From Arthrobacter sp. NicSoilB4 (GTDB lineage Bacteria; Actinomycetota; Actinomycetes; Actinomycetales; Micrococcaceae): a DNA stretch of 64,000 nt. Made by a program: the position numbers and the translations under genes. A model generated the notes under the pieces. That model saw only the letters and a list, made by a program, of their open reading frames with translations, ran no database searches and was not told the DNA's origin. Positions 17,346-27,684 of this stretch are shown here, piece by piece; within the stretch, counting starts at the first letter, position 1; every line of letters begins with the position of its first letter. The stretch lies in assembly GCF_019977335.1 (NCBI RefSeq), contig NZ_AP024653.1, forward strand, positions 372,001-436,000. The letters run 5' to 3'.

Positions 17346-18167
17346 CTACTTCCACCAGGTATCAAAGATGGTGACCGGGACCGTGCGCTTGTGCCGGGTG
17401 CGGAGATATTTCTGCTCGATGGACGCGGCCACGGCGTCCGGGACCTCGCGGCCCTCGAGGTAGTCGTCGATCTGGTCGTACGTCAGGCCCAGCTCGTCCT
17501 CATCCGTGCGGCCCGGCTGGCCGTCCAGGAGGTCTGCCGTCGGGACCTTCTCCCAGACCCGGGCCGGGGCGCCAAGTTCGGCGAGCAGGGCCCTGTTCTG
17601 GCGCTTGTTGAGTCCGAAGATCGGCAGGATGTCCGCGCCGCCGTCGCCGAACTTGGTGAAGAAGCCGGTGACCGACTCCGCCCCATGGTCCGTTCCGATG
17701 ACCAGGTAGTTGTGCTCGCCGGCGAGGGCGTACTGCGCGATCATGCGGGTGCGGGCCTTGGTGTTGCCCTTATGGAAGTCGGAGATCCCGTTGCCCACGG
17801 TCTTCTCGAATTCGTCCTCGAACCCGTCCACGGCCGCGGAGATGTTGAACGTCCACTCGGTCTTGGCCTGGATAAAGTCCAGGGCCGCCTGGGCGTCGTC
17901 CTCGTCGTGCTGCACACCGTAGGGCAAGCGGACGGCAACGAAGTTGGCGTCCACACCCTCGGCCGCGAGCTCCTCGACAGCCAACTGGGCAAGCCGGCCC
18001 GCGAGCGAGGAATCCAGACCGCCGGAGATGCCCAGGACGAAGCCCTTGGTATGCGTGGCCTTGAGGTACTCCTTGAGGAACGTGACGCGTTTGCGCACCT
18101 CCCCGGCGGGGTCGATCCGGGGCTGGACGCCCATTTCTTCAATGATCCTGGCCTGGAGTTCGCGCAT
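17346..18167 (-). CDS. nadE: Ammonia-dependent NAD synthetase
   Basis: 273 residues from the ATG at 18167; a TTG nine codons upstream is a weaker alternative. The ATP-pyrophosphatase P-loop [20 protein letters not shown] is clear, followed by [40 protein letters not shown] and the C-terminal [13 protein letters not shown] seen in short NadE proteins. It amidates deamido-NAD to NAD with ammonia. There is no glutaminase domain, so it is of the short NH3-using type. It is encoded alone, convergent with the IclR gene. Confidence 0.95.
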   Translation of the reverse strand: MRELQARIIEEMGVQPRIDPAGEVRKRVTFLKEYLKATHTKGFVLGISGGLDSSLAGRLAQLAVEELAAEGVDANFVAVRLPYGVQHDEDDAQAALDFIQAKTEWTFNISAAVDGFEDEFEKTVGNGISDFHKGNTKARTRMIAQYALAGEHNYLVIGTDHGAESVTGFFTKFGDGGADILPIFGLNKRQNRALLAELGAPARVWEKVPTADLLDGQPGRTDEDELGLTYDQIDDYLEGREVPDAVAASIEQKYLRTRHKRTVPVTIFDTWWK

Positions 18168-18409
18168 GTGATCCAGCCTAGTCAGCAGTGTCAACCATGC
18201 TCAACTAAGTCCGTCAGCGTGGCGCTGCGCCGCTCCAACGCCCTGCGCCAACCTCCGCAGTCAGGAGGCCTGCCGCGCCGGGCCTGTTGAGGCGCCAGGG
18301 TTTCGGACCGGCGCTACGCGGATCCCCGGCGCGCCGGTCCGGAACCGCCGTGCCTACCCGAAACGTGCGCAAATAACCCCTCCCGCGCCACCGCGGGCAG
18401 GCGTAGCGT

Positions 18410-19657
18410 ATGGCCATGGAGACGACCGGATGTGCGGTGGTGGGTGGTGGACCTGCGGGGATGATGCTTGGCTTGCTTCTGGCACGGGCCGGGGTGCGGG
18501 TAACGGTTTTGGAGAAGCACGCGGACTTCTTGCGCGACTTCCGCGGCGACACCGTGCATCCGTCCACCATCCGGCTCATTGACGAACTAGGACTCGGCGA
18601 CGAATTCCGCCGGCTCCCGCAGAGCCGCCTGAAGAATGTCGTATTCCCGGTCCCCGGCGGGCCGCCCGTGACCATGGGCGACTTTGATGCCTTGCCGCCG
18701 CCGTACAACTACATCGCCATGATGCCGCAATGGGATTTCCTGAGCTTCCTCGCCGGAGCCGCCGCCCAGGAACCGGGATTCAAGCTGCTCATGAGCCACA
18801 CGGCCACCGGGCTGGTCCGCAACGGGGGCAGGGTCCGCGGAGTCCGCTTCCGGACCCCCGACGGCGCACATGACGAACTCCTGGCGGACCTCGTTGTTGC
18901 CACAGACGGCCGCCATTCTGCGCTGCGCACCGCGGCCGGGCTGGCGCCACAGGAGTTCCCGGTGCCCTTCGACACCTGGTGGTTCCGGCTGCCCCGCTAT
19001 CCCTCCGAAACGGGTGAGGTGGCGGGGCTCGTCCCGGCGTTCGGCCCCGGCGAGGCACTGCTGGCCCTGTTCCGCAACGACTACTACCAAATGGGCTACC
19101 TCGCGGCCAAGGGCGCCGACGCCCGGATCCGCGCGGAAGGCGTCGAGGGCTTCCGGCGGCGGGTTGCGGCGCTCCGCCCGGACCTTGCGGACCGTGTTGA
19201 CGCCATCGCGTCCCTCGACGACCTCCACTGGCTGGATGTGCGCCTGAACCGGCTGCATTCATGGCACATCAACGGGCTGCTGTGCATCGGGGATGCGGCG
19301 CATGCGATGTCCCCGGCCGGCGGCGTCGGAATCAACCTCGCCATCCAGGACGCTGCTGCCGCCGCTGAGTTCCTGGCCCCCCCACTGCTCCGGGGGCGGG
19401 TGACAACGGCAGACCTGGAGAAAGTGGAACGACGGCGGCGGCTGCCCACCGTCATTGTGCAGTCCGCCCAACGGGTCATGCAACACGCGATCTTCGGCCC
19501 GATCCTGTCCGGGAAACGGACAAAGTTTCCGGCTGCGGCACTCTTCGTCGCCCGGCACGTTCCGGCGTTCCGGACCATCATCCCCCGCTTCATCGCCTTC
19601 GGGCCGCGGCCCGAACACGCGCCCGCCTTCGCCCGGCGCACCCCGCAGCGTTCGTAG
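18410..19657 (+). CDS. FAD-dependent monooxygenase (PHBH-like)
   Basis: 415 residues. The dinucleotide fold VVGGGPAGMMLGLLLARAGV at the N-terminus, the VVATDGRHSALR motif near residue 160 and LLCIGDAAHAMSPAGGVGIN near residue 290 are the three signatures of class A flavoprotein hydroxylases. TVHPSTIRLIDELG is also typical. The substrate is not predictable, but aromatic or polycyclic compounds are usual. The C-terminal hundred residues are basic. The gene is convergent with the ACP-ending operon, with a 48-base palindromic repeat in the gap. Confidence 0.88.
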   Translation: MAMETTGCAVVGGGPAGMMLGLLLARAGVRVTVLEKHADFLRDFRGDTVHPSTIRLIDELGLGDEFRRLPQSRLKNVVFPVPGGPPVTMGDFDALPPPYNYIAMMPQWDFLSFLAGAAAQEPGFKLLMSHTATGLVRNGGRVRGVRFRTPDGAHDELLADLVVATDGRHSALRTAAGLAPQEFPVPFDTWWFRLPRYPSETGEVAGLVPAFGPGEALLALFRNDYYQMGYLAAKGADARIRAEGVEGFRRRVAALRPDLADRVDAIASLDDLHWLDVRLNRLHSWHINGLLCIGDAAHAMSPAGGVGINLAIQDAAAAAEFLAPPLLRGRVTTADLEKVERRRRLPTVIVQSAQRVMQHAIFGPILSGKRTKFPAAALFVARHVPAFRTIIPRFIAFGPRPEHAPAFARRTPQRS

Positions 19658-19692
19658 CGGGCCGCTCAGTGCGGCCCGCCGTCCCCGCCCAC

Positions 19693-19740
19693 TGCTCCGC
19701 AGCCGCCCTTTAGCGCTTCCAAAAGGGCGGGCGTGGAGCA
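19693..19740. repeat. 48-base palindromic repeat, copy 1
   Basis: Begins TGCTCCGCAGCCGCCCTTT and ends AAAGGGCGGGCGTGGAGCA. Exactly 48 bases, like the copies at 46414, 46784 and 47845. Arms pair with three mismatches. Lies between convergent stops. Confidence 0.8.
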
Positions 19741-19749
19741 ACGGATGCT

Positions 19750-19992
19750 TCAGCCGTGGGCCGCCAGGTAGCCGATCAGCCCCTTGACGGTGGCAACGTC
19801 CGGGTAGTCCCGCTCCGGGATGTCGACGCCGGTGGCCGTGTCGATCGTTTCGACGAGCCGGAGGAAGTCCAGCGAGTCGAGCTCCAGATCCTGCCGCAGC
19901 CGGGAGTCCTCATCCACCTCGGCCAGGTCCACGTCCGGCGCCACCTTGCCGATCGCGGCCTGAACCGCCGCCCGGGCTTCGTCTTCCTTCAT
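19750..19992 (-). CDS. Acyl carrier protein
   Basis: 80 residues, strongly acidic. The phosphopantetheine attachment serine is Ser40 in DLELDSLDFLRLVE, and the overall four-helix pattern ends VATVKGLIGYLAAHG. It is the last gene of an operon encoding an acyl-CoA synthetase and E1alpha, E1beta and E2 of a 2-oxoacid dehydrogenase, 46 bases after E2. An ACP in this setting is unexpected because such complexes normally pass the acyl group to CoA. It is not next to fatty-acid synthesis genes, so it is probably a specialised ACP. Confidence 0.93.
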   Translation of the reverse strand: MKEDEARAAVQAAIGKVAPDVDLAEVDEDSRLRQDLELDSLDFLRLVETIDTATGVDIPERDYPDVATVKGLIGYLAAHG

Positions 19993-20038
19993 GGTTCCTC
20001 CCGTTTTTCGATCCCACCCGTTTTCCGAACCCGCCTGT

Positions 20039-21496
20039 TCACAGTTCCTCCGGCTTCTGCAGCAGCTCGTCGATCCGGGTCAAGTAGCGGCCGCCGCGCA
20101 GGCCGTCGCTGACCCGGTGGTCCGCGGAGAGCGTGGCAATAACGGCGGGACGGATGCCGAGCATGCCGTTTTGCGCCCAGGGTTGTTCCATGACCCTGCC
20201 CAAGCCGAGCATCGCGACCTGCGGGGGATAGATCACACCGAAGACGCTCTCCACACCCAGATCGCCGAGATTGGTCACTGTGATGGTGGGGTCCGCCATC
20301 TCGGCGCGCTGCAGCCGGCCGGCGCGGGCACGGCTGACGAGGTCCCGCAACTGCTCCATCAGCACGTCCACGGCCAGCGTGTCGGCGTCGTGGATGGCGG
20401 GGGCCACGATGCCGCCCTGCCGCAGGGCCACGGCGACGCCGAGGTGCACGGACGCGCTGGGGCGGAACCCGCCGTCGTCGTAGAAGCCGTTGACCTCCTG
20501 CACGTCCTTGGCCGCGAGCGCCGCGGCCTTCAGCAGGAGGGCCGAGGGGACCAGCCGGGAGGCCACCGGGCGCTGCGCGTTGACGGACTGCATCCATTCG
20601 ACGGCGGCCCGTAGGTCCAGGGTGGTGCTCAGATAGTAGTGCGGGATGGTCTTCTTCGACCGCGACATCAGGGCGCCGACGGCGCGGCGCAGGCTGGCAA
20701 CGCGCTCGCGGGCCTCTGCTGTTTTGCCCGCCTGGGGCGCCTCCGTTGCCTGTCCTTCCGGCGGGGGAGCGGTCCCGGCCGTACCTGCCTCCGGGACACC
20801 TTCCCCGGGGCCCCCGGCGACCGGAACCGCGGCCGGTGTCCTGCTGCCTGCGGCGAGCTGGACGTCCGCCACGGTCACGGCACCCTCCGGGCCGGTGCCG
20901 CTGACGGACGCAAGCTCGACGCCGAGTTCGGCGGCGAGCCTCCGGGCCCGGGGCGAGGAACGCACGCGTCCGGCGGACGGCCTCGCCGCGACGGCGTGCT
21001 CCACGTCGGCCCGCGTGATGGCGCCGCCCTTGCCGGTCCCGTGGATCCTGGCCGGATCGACTCCCAGCCTGTGGGCCAGATGCCGCAGCGGCGGCGCGAT
21101 CGGGGGAGCGTCCCCCGGGGCGGTCTGTACAGCGGCGGTCTGTACAGCGGCGGTCGGCGCGGCGGCAGCCCGGGCCGGGGGCGCCCCGGCGGCGGATGAC
21201 GGGACAGGGGCGGGCGGCGGGACAGGGGCTCCGGTCCCGGTCCCGGTCCCGGTCTCCGCCGGAGTCGGGGTGATGCGGGCCAGCGGCGTCCCGATCGGAA
21301 CCGTCGCCCCGGGATCCACGAGCAGTTCGGCGACCACTCCCTCCTGGAAGGACTCCACGTCCATGACGGTCTTGTCCGTGTCCACCACTGCCACGAGATC
21401 GCCGCGGCGGACGTAGTCGCCGGGCTTGACCAGCCATTCGACGATCTTGCCGTGTTCCATGTCGGCCCCGAGCGAGGGCATCAGGAAGTCAGCCAC
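20039..21496 (-). CDS. Lipoyl E2 acyltransferase of a 2-oxoacid dehydrogenase complex
   Basis: 485 residues from a GTG at 21496, overlapping the E1beta stop by eight bases. The GTG start keeps the full lipoyl domain. The lipoylated lysine is Lys42 in [14 protein letters not shown]. After a Pro/Ala linker come two peripheral-subunit-binding-like segments, [19 protein letters not shown] and [20 protein letters not shown], followed by the catalytic domain ending [16 protein letters not shown]2 transfers the acyl group from lipoamide to CoA. No E3 gene lies in the cluster, so a shared lipoamide dehydrogenase is presumably used. An exact 15-base tandem repeat lies in the linker (around 21122-21153). 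Confidence 0.92.
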   Translation of the reverse strand: MADFLMPSLGADMEHGKIVEWLVKPGDYVRRGDLVAVVDTDKTVMDVESFQEGVVAELLVDPGATVPIGTPLARITPTPAETGTGTGTGAPVPPPAPVPSSAAGAPPARAAAAPTAAVQTAAVQTAPGDAPPIAPPLRHLAHRLGVDPARIHGTGKGGAITRADVEHAVAARPSAGRVRSSPRARRLAAELGVELASVSGTGPEGAVTVADVQLAAGSRTPAAVPVAGGPGEGVPEAGTAGTAPPPEGQATEAPQAGKTAEARERVASLRRAVGALMSRSKKTIPHYYLSTTLDLRAAVEWMQSVNAQRPVASRLVPSALLLKAAALAAKDVQEVNGFYDDGGFRPSASVHLGVAVALRQGGIVAPAIHDADTLAVDVLMEQLRDLVSRARAGRLQRAEMADPTITVTNLGDLGVESVFGVIYPPQVAMLGLGRVMEQPWAQNGMLGIRPAVIATLSADHRVSDGLRGGRYLTRIDELLQKPEEL

Positions 21497-22469
21497 CGGC
21501 GCTGACCGCCTGCCGGGCCGCCGCGGTGATCCGGTCCACAGACGGCAGTGCCGCAAGTTCCAGATGCTTGGCGTAGGGGATCGGCACTTCGGCGCTGCAG
21601 ACCCGGCCCACCGGCGCGTCCAGGTCGTAGAACGCGTTTTCGGTGATCCGGGCGCTGATTTCGGCGGAGATGCTGCCGCTGCGCCAGCCTTCATCCACCA
21701 CCACGGCGCGGTGGGTCTTGCGGACGGAGGCGAGGATGGCGGCGTCGTCGAGGGGGCGGAGCGTGCGCAGGTCCAGCACTTCGGCGTCGATACCCCCGGC
21801 CTCAAGCTGGCCGGCGGCGTCGAGAACGGCGGGAAGTGTCCCGCCGTAGGTGATCAGCGTGATGTCCGTGCCGGGCCGCCGCACGGCGGCGGTGTCGATG
21901 TCCACGGCCCCGGCATCGTCGTCGAGTTCGCCGGCGACGTTGTAGAGCGAGCCGTGTTCGAAGATCAGCACCGGATCGGGGTCCTGCAGCGCTGTCCACA
22001 ACATCCCGCGGGCGTCGGCCAGGGTGGCGGGGGCCAGGATGCGCAGGCCGGGGATGTGCGCGAACCAGCCCTCCAGGCTGTGCGAATGCTGGGCGCCCAG
22101 CTGGCGGCCGGCACCCGTGGTCATCCGGATCACGATGGGGACGTTGAACTGTCCGCCGGACATGTGAAGCAGGCTGGCCGCGTTGTTCACGATCTGGTCG
22201 AGGGCCAGCAGGCTGAAGTTGACGGTCATGATCTCCACAATCGGACGCATTCCGGCCAAGGCCGCCCCGATGCCGGCGCCGACGAAACCGGACTCGGACA
22301 GCGGGGTGTCACGGATGCGGTCCGGGCCGAATTCCTCCAGCAGCCCCAGGCTTACGGCGAAGGACCCGCCATAGGAGCCCACGTCTTCGCCCATCAGGAA
22401 GACCCTTTCGTCGCGGAGCATCGCGTCGCGGATCCCGGCCCGGAGCGCCTCGCGGTAGCTGGATTTCAT
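21489..22469 (-). CDS. 2-oxoacid/acetoin dehydrogenase E1 beta subunit
   Basis: 326 residues. It starts [20 protein letters not shown] with [18 protein letters not shown], then [20 protein letters not shown] and [20 protein letters not shown], the standard E1beta pattern shared by AcoB, PdhB and BkdB. The C-terminal transketolase domain has [11 protein letters not shown]. Together with E1alpha it binds thiamine diphosphate and decarboxylates the 2-oxoacid. The ATG overlaps the E1alpha stop (ATGA), so the subunits should be made in equal amounts. The similarity to AcoAB is compatible with acetoin or pyruvate as substrate. Confidence 0.93.
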   Translation of the reverse strand: MKSSYREALRAGIRDAMLRDERVFLMGEDVGSYGGSFAVSLGLLEEFGPDRIRDTPLSESGFVGAGIGAALAGMRPIVEIMTVNFSLLALDQIVNNAASLLHMSGGQFNVPIVIRMTTGAGRQLGAQHSHSLEGWFAHIPGLRILAPATLADARGMLWTALQDPDPVLIFEHGSLYNVAGELDDDAGAVDIDTAAVRRPGTDITLITYGGTLPAVLDAAGQLEAGGIDAEVLDLRTLRPLDDAAILASVRKTHRAVVVDEGWRSGSISAEISARITENAFYDLDAPVGRVCSAEVPIPYAKHLELAALPSVDRITAAARQAVSAGG

Positions 22470-23527
22470 GGCCGGCTCCGACGGCCGCCAGCGCCGGCCC
22501 CGTTGTCCCCGGCACGCTCCCCGGCGCGGTCGCCAGTGCGCTCGCTGTAGACGAAGCGGGCCAGGTCCTCCACGGGTTCGAGCGTCCCGGTTTCGGCGAA
22601 CCCGACGGCGGCCGTGACCTCGGCATCGGCGTCCGCCTGCAGCTGGCTCCACTCCTGGGCGGAGAGCTGGCCTGCGGCCTCCATCGAGGCGCGGAGCAGG
22701 GCGATGGGGTCGCGTTCGAGCCATTGGGCTACTTCGGCTTTGTCCCGGTACCGTTCCGGGTCGAACATCGAGTGGGCCCGGAATCGGTAGGTGCGCAGTT
22801 CGAGGAAGTGCGGTCCGCCCCCGGCGCGGACCGCCTCGACGGCGCGGCGGGCGGCGTCTTCGACGGCGAGGACGTCCATGCCGTCCACGGCCCAGGCCGC
22901 TATCTCGTAGCCGGCGGCCTTGAGGGCAATGTCCGTCTGGGATTCCGAACGGCCCAGCGCGGTTCCCATGGCGTAGAGGTTGTTTTCGCAGCAGAAGAGC
23001 ACAGGAAGCTGCCAGAGCGCGGCGAGGTTGAGGCTCTCGTGGAATTCACCCTCCGCGACGGCGCCCTCACCGAAGAAGCACACAGTGGCGCGGGAGCGGC
23101 CGGACATCTTGTCCGCGAGCGCCATTCCGACGGCGAGCGGCAGCCCGCCGGCAACGATCGCGTTGCCCCCGTAGAAGCGCGTGGCGGCGTCGAAGAGATG
23201 CATGGAGCCGCCCCGGCCCCGGCAGCAGCCCTCGACGCAGCCGTACATCTCGGCGAGGATCGCCCCGGCAGGGACCCCGCGGAGCAGGGCATGGCCGTGT
23301 TCCCGGTAGGTGGCGAGGACGGCGTCGTCCGGCTCCAGCGTTTCCAGGACGCCTGCCGCCACCGCTTCCTCGCCGATGTACACGTGCAGGAAGCCGCGGA
23401 TCTTGGCGGCGCTGTAGAGCTCGACGCATTTTTCCTCCAGCCGGCGAACACGCAGCATCTGCAGCAGCAGGTGCCGGCCGTGCGCCGGGTCCAGGGGGCG
23501 GGCCGGAGGCTCGAGCGGTCCGGTCAT
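22466..23527 (-). CDS. 2-oxoacid/acetoin dehydrogenase E1 alpha subunit
   Basis: 353 residues. The thiamine-diphosphate motif runs from [17 protein letters not shown] to [11 protein letters not shown], with GEG in place of the usual GDG. Other E1alpha features are [31 protein letters not shown] and the [15 protein letters not shown] loop. These are closest in style to AcoA/PdhA-type heterotetrameric E1. The C-terminus (about 330-353) is an extra Arg/Gly-rich tail. Its start overlaps the upstream acyl-CoA synthetase stop by four bases. Confidence 0.93.
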   Translation of the reverse strand: MTGPLEPPARPLDPAHGRHLLLQMLRVRRLEEKCVELYSAAKIRGFLHVYIGEEAVAAGVLETLEPDDAVLATYREHGHALLRGVPAGAILAEMYGCVEGCCRGRGGSMHLFDAATRFYGGNAIVAGGLPLAVGMALADKMSGRSRATVCFFGEGAVAEGEFHESLNLAALWQLPVLFCCENNLYAMGTALGRSESQTDIALKAAGYEIAAWAVDGMDVLAVEDAARRAVEAVRAGGGPHFLELRTYRFRAHSMFDPERYRDKAEVAQWLERDPIALLRASMEAAGQLSAQEWSQLQADADAEVTAAVGFAETGTLEPVEDLARFVYSERTGDRAGERAGDNGAGAGGRRSRP

Positions 23528-25356
23528 TTCCGTGCCTCCGGCTCCGGCGCCCCAGCAGGTGTCTCAATGGTGGACGTGTCGCCTTCCGGCAGGCCCAGCT
23601 CGCGGGCCTTGAGCAGCCGCCGGAGGATCTTGCCGCTGCGGGTCCGGGGGAGGGCAACGGTGAACTCCAGCAGCCTCGGCGCCACGGCGGGGCCGAGCTT
23701 CTTCCGGGCAAAGCCGATGATCTCCAGCTGCAGTTCCTCGGACGGCTGCCGGCCGGGCCGCAGCTCCACGAAGGCCTTGACCACCTCGCCGGCCACCGGG
23801 TCGGGGACCCCGATCACCCCTGCCTCGGCCACGGCGTCGTGCTCCATGAGGCAGCTTTCCACCTCGAAGGGGCCGATCAGGTGCCCCGAGGACTTGATCA
23901 CGTCGTCGCCGCGTCCGACGAACCAGTAGTACCCGTCGGCGTCGCGCTTGGCGAGGTCGCCGGTGAGGTACCAGCCGCCCGCAAAGCAGCGGCGGTAGCG
24001 TTCCTCCTCGTGCAGGTAGCCGCGGAACATGGAGGGCCAGCCCGGACGCAGGGCCAGTTCGCCCACCGCGTCCGGCGCCGTCACGAGGACCGCCTCGCCG
24101 TCGCGGACGACCGGCTTGTCCTGCGCGTCCCGGGCCACGATGCCCGCCTCGACGCCGGGCAGCGGCCGGCCCATCGAACCGGGGCGGATCTCGGTGGCGG
24201 CATAGTTGGAGATCATGATCCCGCCGGTTTCGGTCTGCCACCAGTTGTCATGCACGGGCTGGCCAAAGGCCTCCTGGCCCCAGACGACGACTTCGGGGTT
24301 AAGCGGTTCACCGACGCTGGCGACGAAGCGCAGGGCGGACAGGTCATGGCCCCGGGCGCGGTCCGCGCCGGCTTTCATAAGCATCCGCAGCGCTGTGGGC
24401 GCGGTGTACCAGACCGTGACGTGCTGTTCGGCGAGGATCCGGTACCAGCGGTCCGGGTCCATCTCCTCCTCGTCCACGATGGTCGTCACTCCGTGGGTCA
24501 GCGGCGCGATCACGCCGTACGAGGTGCCGGTGACCCAGCCCGGGTCGGCCGTGCACCAGTAGATGTCCTCCGGATGCAGGTCCAGGGCGGTAGTGCCGGT
24601 CGCATGGTGCGCGGTGACGGCGTCGTGCACGTGAATGGCGCCCTTGGGCGTTCCGGTGGTCCCGGATGTGAAGTGCAGCAGCGCCATGTCCTCGGCCTGT
24701 GTCGCGGCCGCCTCACCGTCGGCCGGCGCCGCGCGCATCAGCGCGGTGAGGTCCAGGGTGCCCGGCTCCGGGCGGCCATCTGCATCGGTCAGCAGCACGT
24801 GCCGGAGCTCCGGGAGTGAGTCGCGGAGCTGGGCTATTTTCTTTCGGTACAGCGCACGTGTGGTGACCAGGGCCCGGCCGGAGCCCAGGTGCAGCCGCTG
24901 GCGGACGGGTTCGGGGCCGAAAGCGGAGAACAGCGGACAGAAGACGCTGGCGTTCTTGAGGGTTCCCAGCACGGCAATGTAGAGCGCCGGACCGCGGCCG
25001 GTGAGTGAGAAGACGCGCTCGCCCCGCCCGATGCCGAGGCTCCGGAGCACGCTGGCGAAGCGGTTGGTCTGCCCGGCGAGTTCCGCGAAGGTGAGGGAGT
25101 GGCTGCTGCCGTCGGCCCGGACGAACCGCAGCGCCTCGTGCCCCGCGTGCCCGCCGGCGGCATGCCGGTCCACCGCCTCGTAAGCGATGTTGACGCCGCG
25201 GCCGCCGGGCAGCCCGGACAGCTCGCGGCGGGCTTCGTCCCAGGAGAACGCGGCGCGCGCGGCGTCATAGTCCACCAGGTTCGGCCGGACCCGGAAGCTG
25301 CCGACGTCTTTGGGGATGATGGGCCAGCGGGTGGAAGGATCCGTTCCTGCCGTCAT
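23524..25356 (-). CDS. AMP-forming acyl-CoA synthetase (acetyl-CoA synthetase family)
   Basis: 610 residues from the ATG at 25356, with CAGGAG 12 bases upstream. It has the adenylate-forming P-loop [19 protein letters not shown], the AcsA-type [10 protein letters not shown], the hinge region [20 protein letters not shown] and the catalytic/acetylation motif [13 protein letters not shown]. It resembles AcsA-like enzymes of short or medium acids more than the canonical Acs, which the window also contains (41729-43717). It is the first gene of the operon with E1alpha, E1beta, E2 and ACP, so its acyl-CoA or acyl-AMP probably connects with that complex. The SGK lysine may be acetylation-controlled. 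Confidence 0.9.
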   Translation of the reverse strand: MTAGTDPSTRWPIIPKDVGSFRVRPNLVDYDAARAAFSWDEARRELSGLPGGRGVNIAYEAVDRHAAGGHAGHEALRFVRADGSSHSLTFAELAGQTNRFASVLRSLGIGRGERVFSLTGRGPALYIAVLGTLKNASVFCPLFSAFGPEPVRQRLHLGSGRALVTTRALYRKKIAQLRDSLPELRHVLLTDADGRPEPGTLDLTALMRAAPADGEAAATQAEDMALLHFTSGTTGTPKGAIHVHDAVTAHHATGTTALDLHPEDIYWCTADPGWVTGTSYGVIAPLTHGVTTIVDEEEMDPDRWYRILAEQHVTVWYTAPTALRMLMKAGADRARGHDLSALRFVASVGEPLNPEVVVWGQEAFGQPVHDNWWQTETGGIMISNYAATEIRPGSMGRPLPGVEAGIVARDAQDKPVVRDGEAVLVTAPDAVGELALRPGWPSMFRGYLHEEERYRRCFAGGWYLTGDLAKRDADGYYWFVGRGDDVIKSSGHLIGPFEVESCLMEHDAVAEAGVIGVPDPVAGEVVKAFVELRPGRQPSEELQLEIIGFARKKLGPAVAPRLLEFTVALPRTRSGKILRRLLKARELGLPEGDTSTIETPAGAPEPEARK

Positions 25357-25497
25357 GGTTCCATCGGACTCCTGCCCGGCGTGGCTGCCTAGAGTAATAA
25401 GGCCCGGCGCCGGCTGCCCGGGAATCTTCCCGAGGCTGCCCGACATCTAACGGGGCGGCGGGGAATCCCGTGCCGCCCAGCCACTAAACTGGGTCCC

Positions 25498-26082
25498 ATG
25501 ACTGCCACCAGTGCCCCTGCAGCTGACGCCGCTGCCGCCCGTGCCCGCCTGCTTGAACTGATCAAGGAGCTGGCCGTCGTCCGCGGCAAGGTCATCCTCT
25601 CCAGCGGCGCCGAAGCCGACTACTACATCGACCTCCGCCGGATCACGCTGCACCACGAGGCCTCAAAGCTGGTCGGCCAGGTCATGCTCTCACTGCTGGA
25701 CGACGCCGGGATCGACTTTGAGTGCGCAGGCGGGCTCACCATGGGTGCCGACCCCGTGGGCACCGCCGTGATGCACTCCGCCGTCGACGCCGGACGACCC
25801 GTGGACGCCTTCGTGGTCCGCAAGGCGCAGAAGTCCTACGGCATGGGCCGCCAAGTGGAAGGCCCCTCCGTCGAGGGCCGCAAGGTGCTGGTGCTGGAAG
25901 ACACGTCCACCACAGGCGGTTCCGCGCTGACCGCCGTCGAGGGTGTCCGCAAGGCGGGCGGCAACGTCGTCGCCGTCGCCGTGATCGTGGACCGTGACAC
26001 CGGAGCCAAGGAAAAGATCGAGGCCGAGGCCGGCGTTCCGTACCTCTTCGCCTTCGGCAAGGACGAACTCGGCCTCAGCTAG
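25498..26082 (+). CDS. pyrE: Orotate phosphoribosyltransferase
   Basis: 194 residues. The PRPP-binding motif VLVLEDTSTTGGSAL lies near residue 130, and the orotate-site phrase ILSSGAEADYYIDLRRITLH near residue 37. It joins orotate to PRPP to give OMP in UMP synthesis. It stands alone, divergent from the acyl-CoA synthetase operon. The ATG at 25498 is the only sensible start, since it gives family length. Confidence 0.96.
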   Translation: MTATSAPAADAAAARARLLELIKELAVVRGKVILSSGAEADYYIDLRRITLHHEASKLVGQVMLSLLDDAGIDFECAGGLTMGADPVGTAVMHSAVDAGRPVDAFVVRKAQKSYGMGRQVEGPSVEGRKVLVLEDTSTTGGSALTAVEGVRKAGGNVVAVAVIVDRDTGAKEKIEAEAGVPYLFAFGKDELGLS

Positions 26083-26178
26083 GCGGTTCACCCCTCAGCG
26101 GACACGTGTAGACGGTGGTTGGGGTGTGATTTATCATTTCTAACATCCGCCAAAACACGCCCTCGGAGACCACGCGCC

Positions 26179-26952
26179 ATGCTCCTTCCCGAAGAACTCC
26201 TCGGAACAGAACCCCTCAGCACCGTCAACCAGATCCAGAACCTCATCCTGGACAGCGCCGATTTCGAGGACTTCCTCAACGAGCTGGCCCGGTTCTCCGC
26301 GCACCAGGTGGCGGGCGCCGGGGACGATGCGCTGTGCGGGATCACGCTGTTGCGCGACCGCAAGGCCGCGACCATCGGCTGGAGCAGCGATTCCGCCCGT
26401 GAGGTGGACGAAATACAGTACCGGCTCTCGCAGGGCCCGTGCCTGACGGCGGCGCAGGAAGAGCGCGAAGTCTACGTCCCGGACCTGTTTGACGAGGACC
26501 GCTGGGGCCCGGACTACGCCACTGCCGTCGCTTCACACGGGCTGCGCTCGGTGCTCTCCGTGCCGTTCCACCTGCAGGGCGAGGCCCAGGCGGCGCTCAA
26601 CCTCTACTCGGATGTGCCGCACAAGTTCGACGGCGATGTTGCCGCCCGGGCCCGCGGCTACACCCGCGAAATCTCCCAGGCGCTGCGGCTGGCCGTCCGC
26701 TTTTCCCTGCACACGGACAGCGCCACAAATCTCCGGGCCACCCTTGAATCCCGCACCGTGATCGACATGGCCATCGGGATCGTGATGGCGCAGAACCGCT
26801 GCAACCAGGAGACGGCCGTCAGGATCCTCACCGACGCGTCGAGCAACGGCAACGTCAAGCTCCGTGACATCGCCACCTCCCTGGTCCAGTCCGTGGGCGG
26901 CACGGCGTCCCGGACCCACTTCGAGGAGCCGGGCCGGCAAGAGGCCGGCTGA
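26179..26952 (+). CDS. GAF and ANTAR domain protein (RNA-binding antiterminator type)
   Basis: 257 residues from the ATG at 26179. A TTG 20 codons upstream adds only an Arg-rich stretch and is rejected. A GAF domain covers about 25-170 (SQGPCLTAAQEEREVYVPDL, LRSVLSVPFHLQGEAQAALN). The ANTAR domain covers about 195-245 (LESRTVIDMAIGIVMAQNRC...NVKLRDIATSLV). ANTAR domains bind dual hexaloop RNA and prevent termination. The GAF part should sense a small ligand. No typical dual-hexaloop target was recognised nearby. The next gene on the strand encodes a STAS-like protein. Confidence 0.88.
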   Translation: MLLPEELLGTEPLSTVNQIQNLILDSADFEDFLNELARFSAHQVAGAGDDALCGITLLRDRKAATIGWSSDSAREVDEIQYRLSQGPCLTAAQEEREVYVPDLFDEDRWGPDYATAVASHGLRSVLSVPFHLQGEAQAALNLYSDVPHKFDGDVAARARGYTREISQALRLAVRFSLHTDSATNLRATLESRTVIDMAIGIVMAQNRCNQETAVRILTDASSNGNVKLRDIATSLVQSVGGTASRTHFEEPGRQEAG

Positions 26953-27050
26953 ACCGGTAGCGCAATATGACTTGTGCGCCCCGCCGTTGGCCTATACGCT
27001 GGGTGAGGTTGAGCCGTCGGCCATAGATTCCTTATTTTTTTGGAGTACCT

Positions 27051-27602
27051 ATGGACCAGTCTCTTAATGCCCACGTCAAAGTCGATACCGTTTCCGACAC
27101 TGTCCGGATCGACGTTCTTGGCAGCCTCACACAGGCCTCCCGTCCCACCCTTATGCAGACCATCCAGCGCATCCGCCAGATGGGGATCACCTCCCACGTC
27201 CGGGTTGAGCTGGGGAGTGCTGCCTTCGTCGAGTCGTCCGCGCTGGCCGGACTCCGCAACGACCTGAACGCGATCGACGGCGGCGCCGCCCCGGGCGACG
27301 TCGCGGGCGCACTGCGGACCGGAAACGGTGTCTCGCTGGAGCTTTCCACGCACATTTTCGATCCGTCCGCCGCGCTGCAGCCGTTGGACCTGGCCGGGGA
27401 ATTCACAGCCTCCATCGACGCCTCAGGTACGCGCCCGCTGACGGGCTACTCGGACGACGAACTGCTGGCCGCCAGCGATTCCGTGTTTGGGCTCCTGGAC
27501 AATCCCGCCGATATGGCCCGCTCGGAACTCCTGGCCACCTACGACGAGATCGGCCTGGAAATCAGCCGCCGTGAAGTCGGCAGCACCCCCGAACCCGCCT
27601 AG
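27051..27602 (+). CDS. STAS-like domain protein
   Basis: 183 residues. The N-terminal 95 residues have the anti-sigma-factor-antagonist layout: VRIDVLGSLTQASRPTLMQTI, a central strand, then AAFVESSALAGLRNDLNAID, where the SS pair aligns with the phosphorylatable Ser of SpoIIAA-like proteins. The C-terminal half (GYSDDELLAASDSVFGLLDN...) is unfamiliar. It probably acts in a partner-switching or stress circuit. The gene sits 98 bases after the GAF-ANTAR gene on the same strand. Confidence 0.7.
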   Translation: MDQSLNAHVKVDTVSDTVRIDVLGSLTQASRPTLMQTIQRIRQMGITSHVRVELGSAAFVESSALAGLRNDLNAIDGGAAPGDVAGALRTGNGVSLELSTHIFDPSAALQPLDLAGEFTASIDASGTRPLTGYSDDELLAASDSVFGLLDNPADMARSELLATYDEIGLEISRREVGSTPEPA

Positions 27603-27684
27603 GAAGCACCGGCCGCCGGACTGTGGCTGAGCTGTTATCCGGTGCCGTTTCTGATCCGGCTACCCCGGTGGCTACGGTAGAGAT

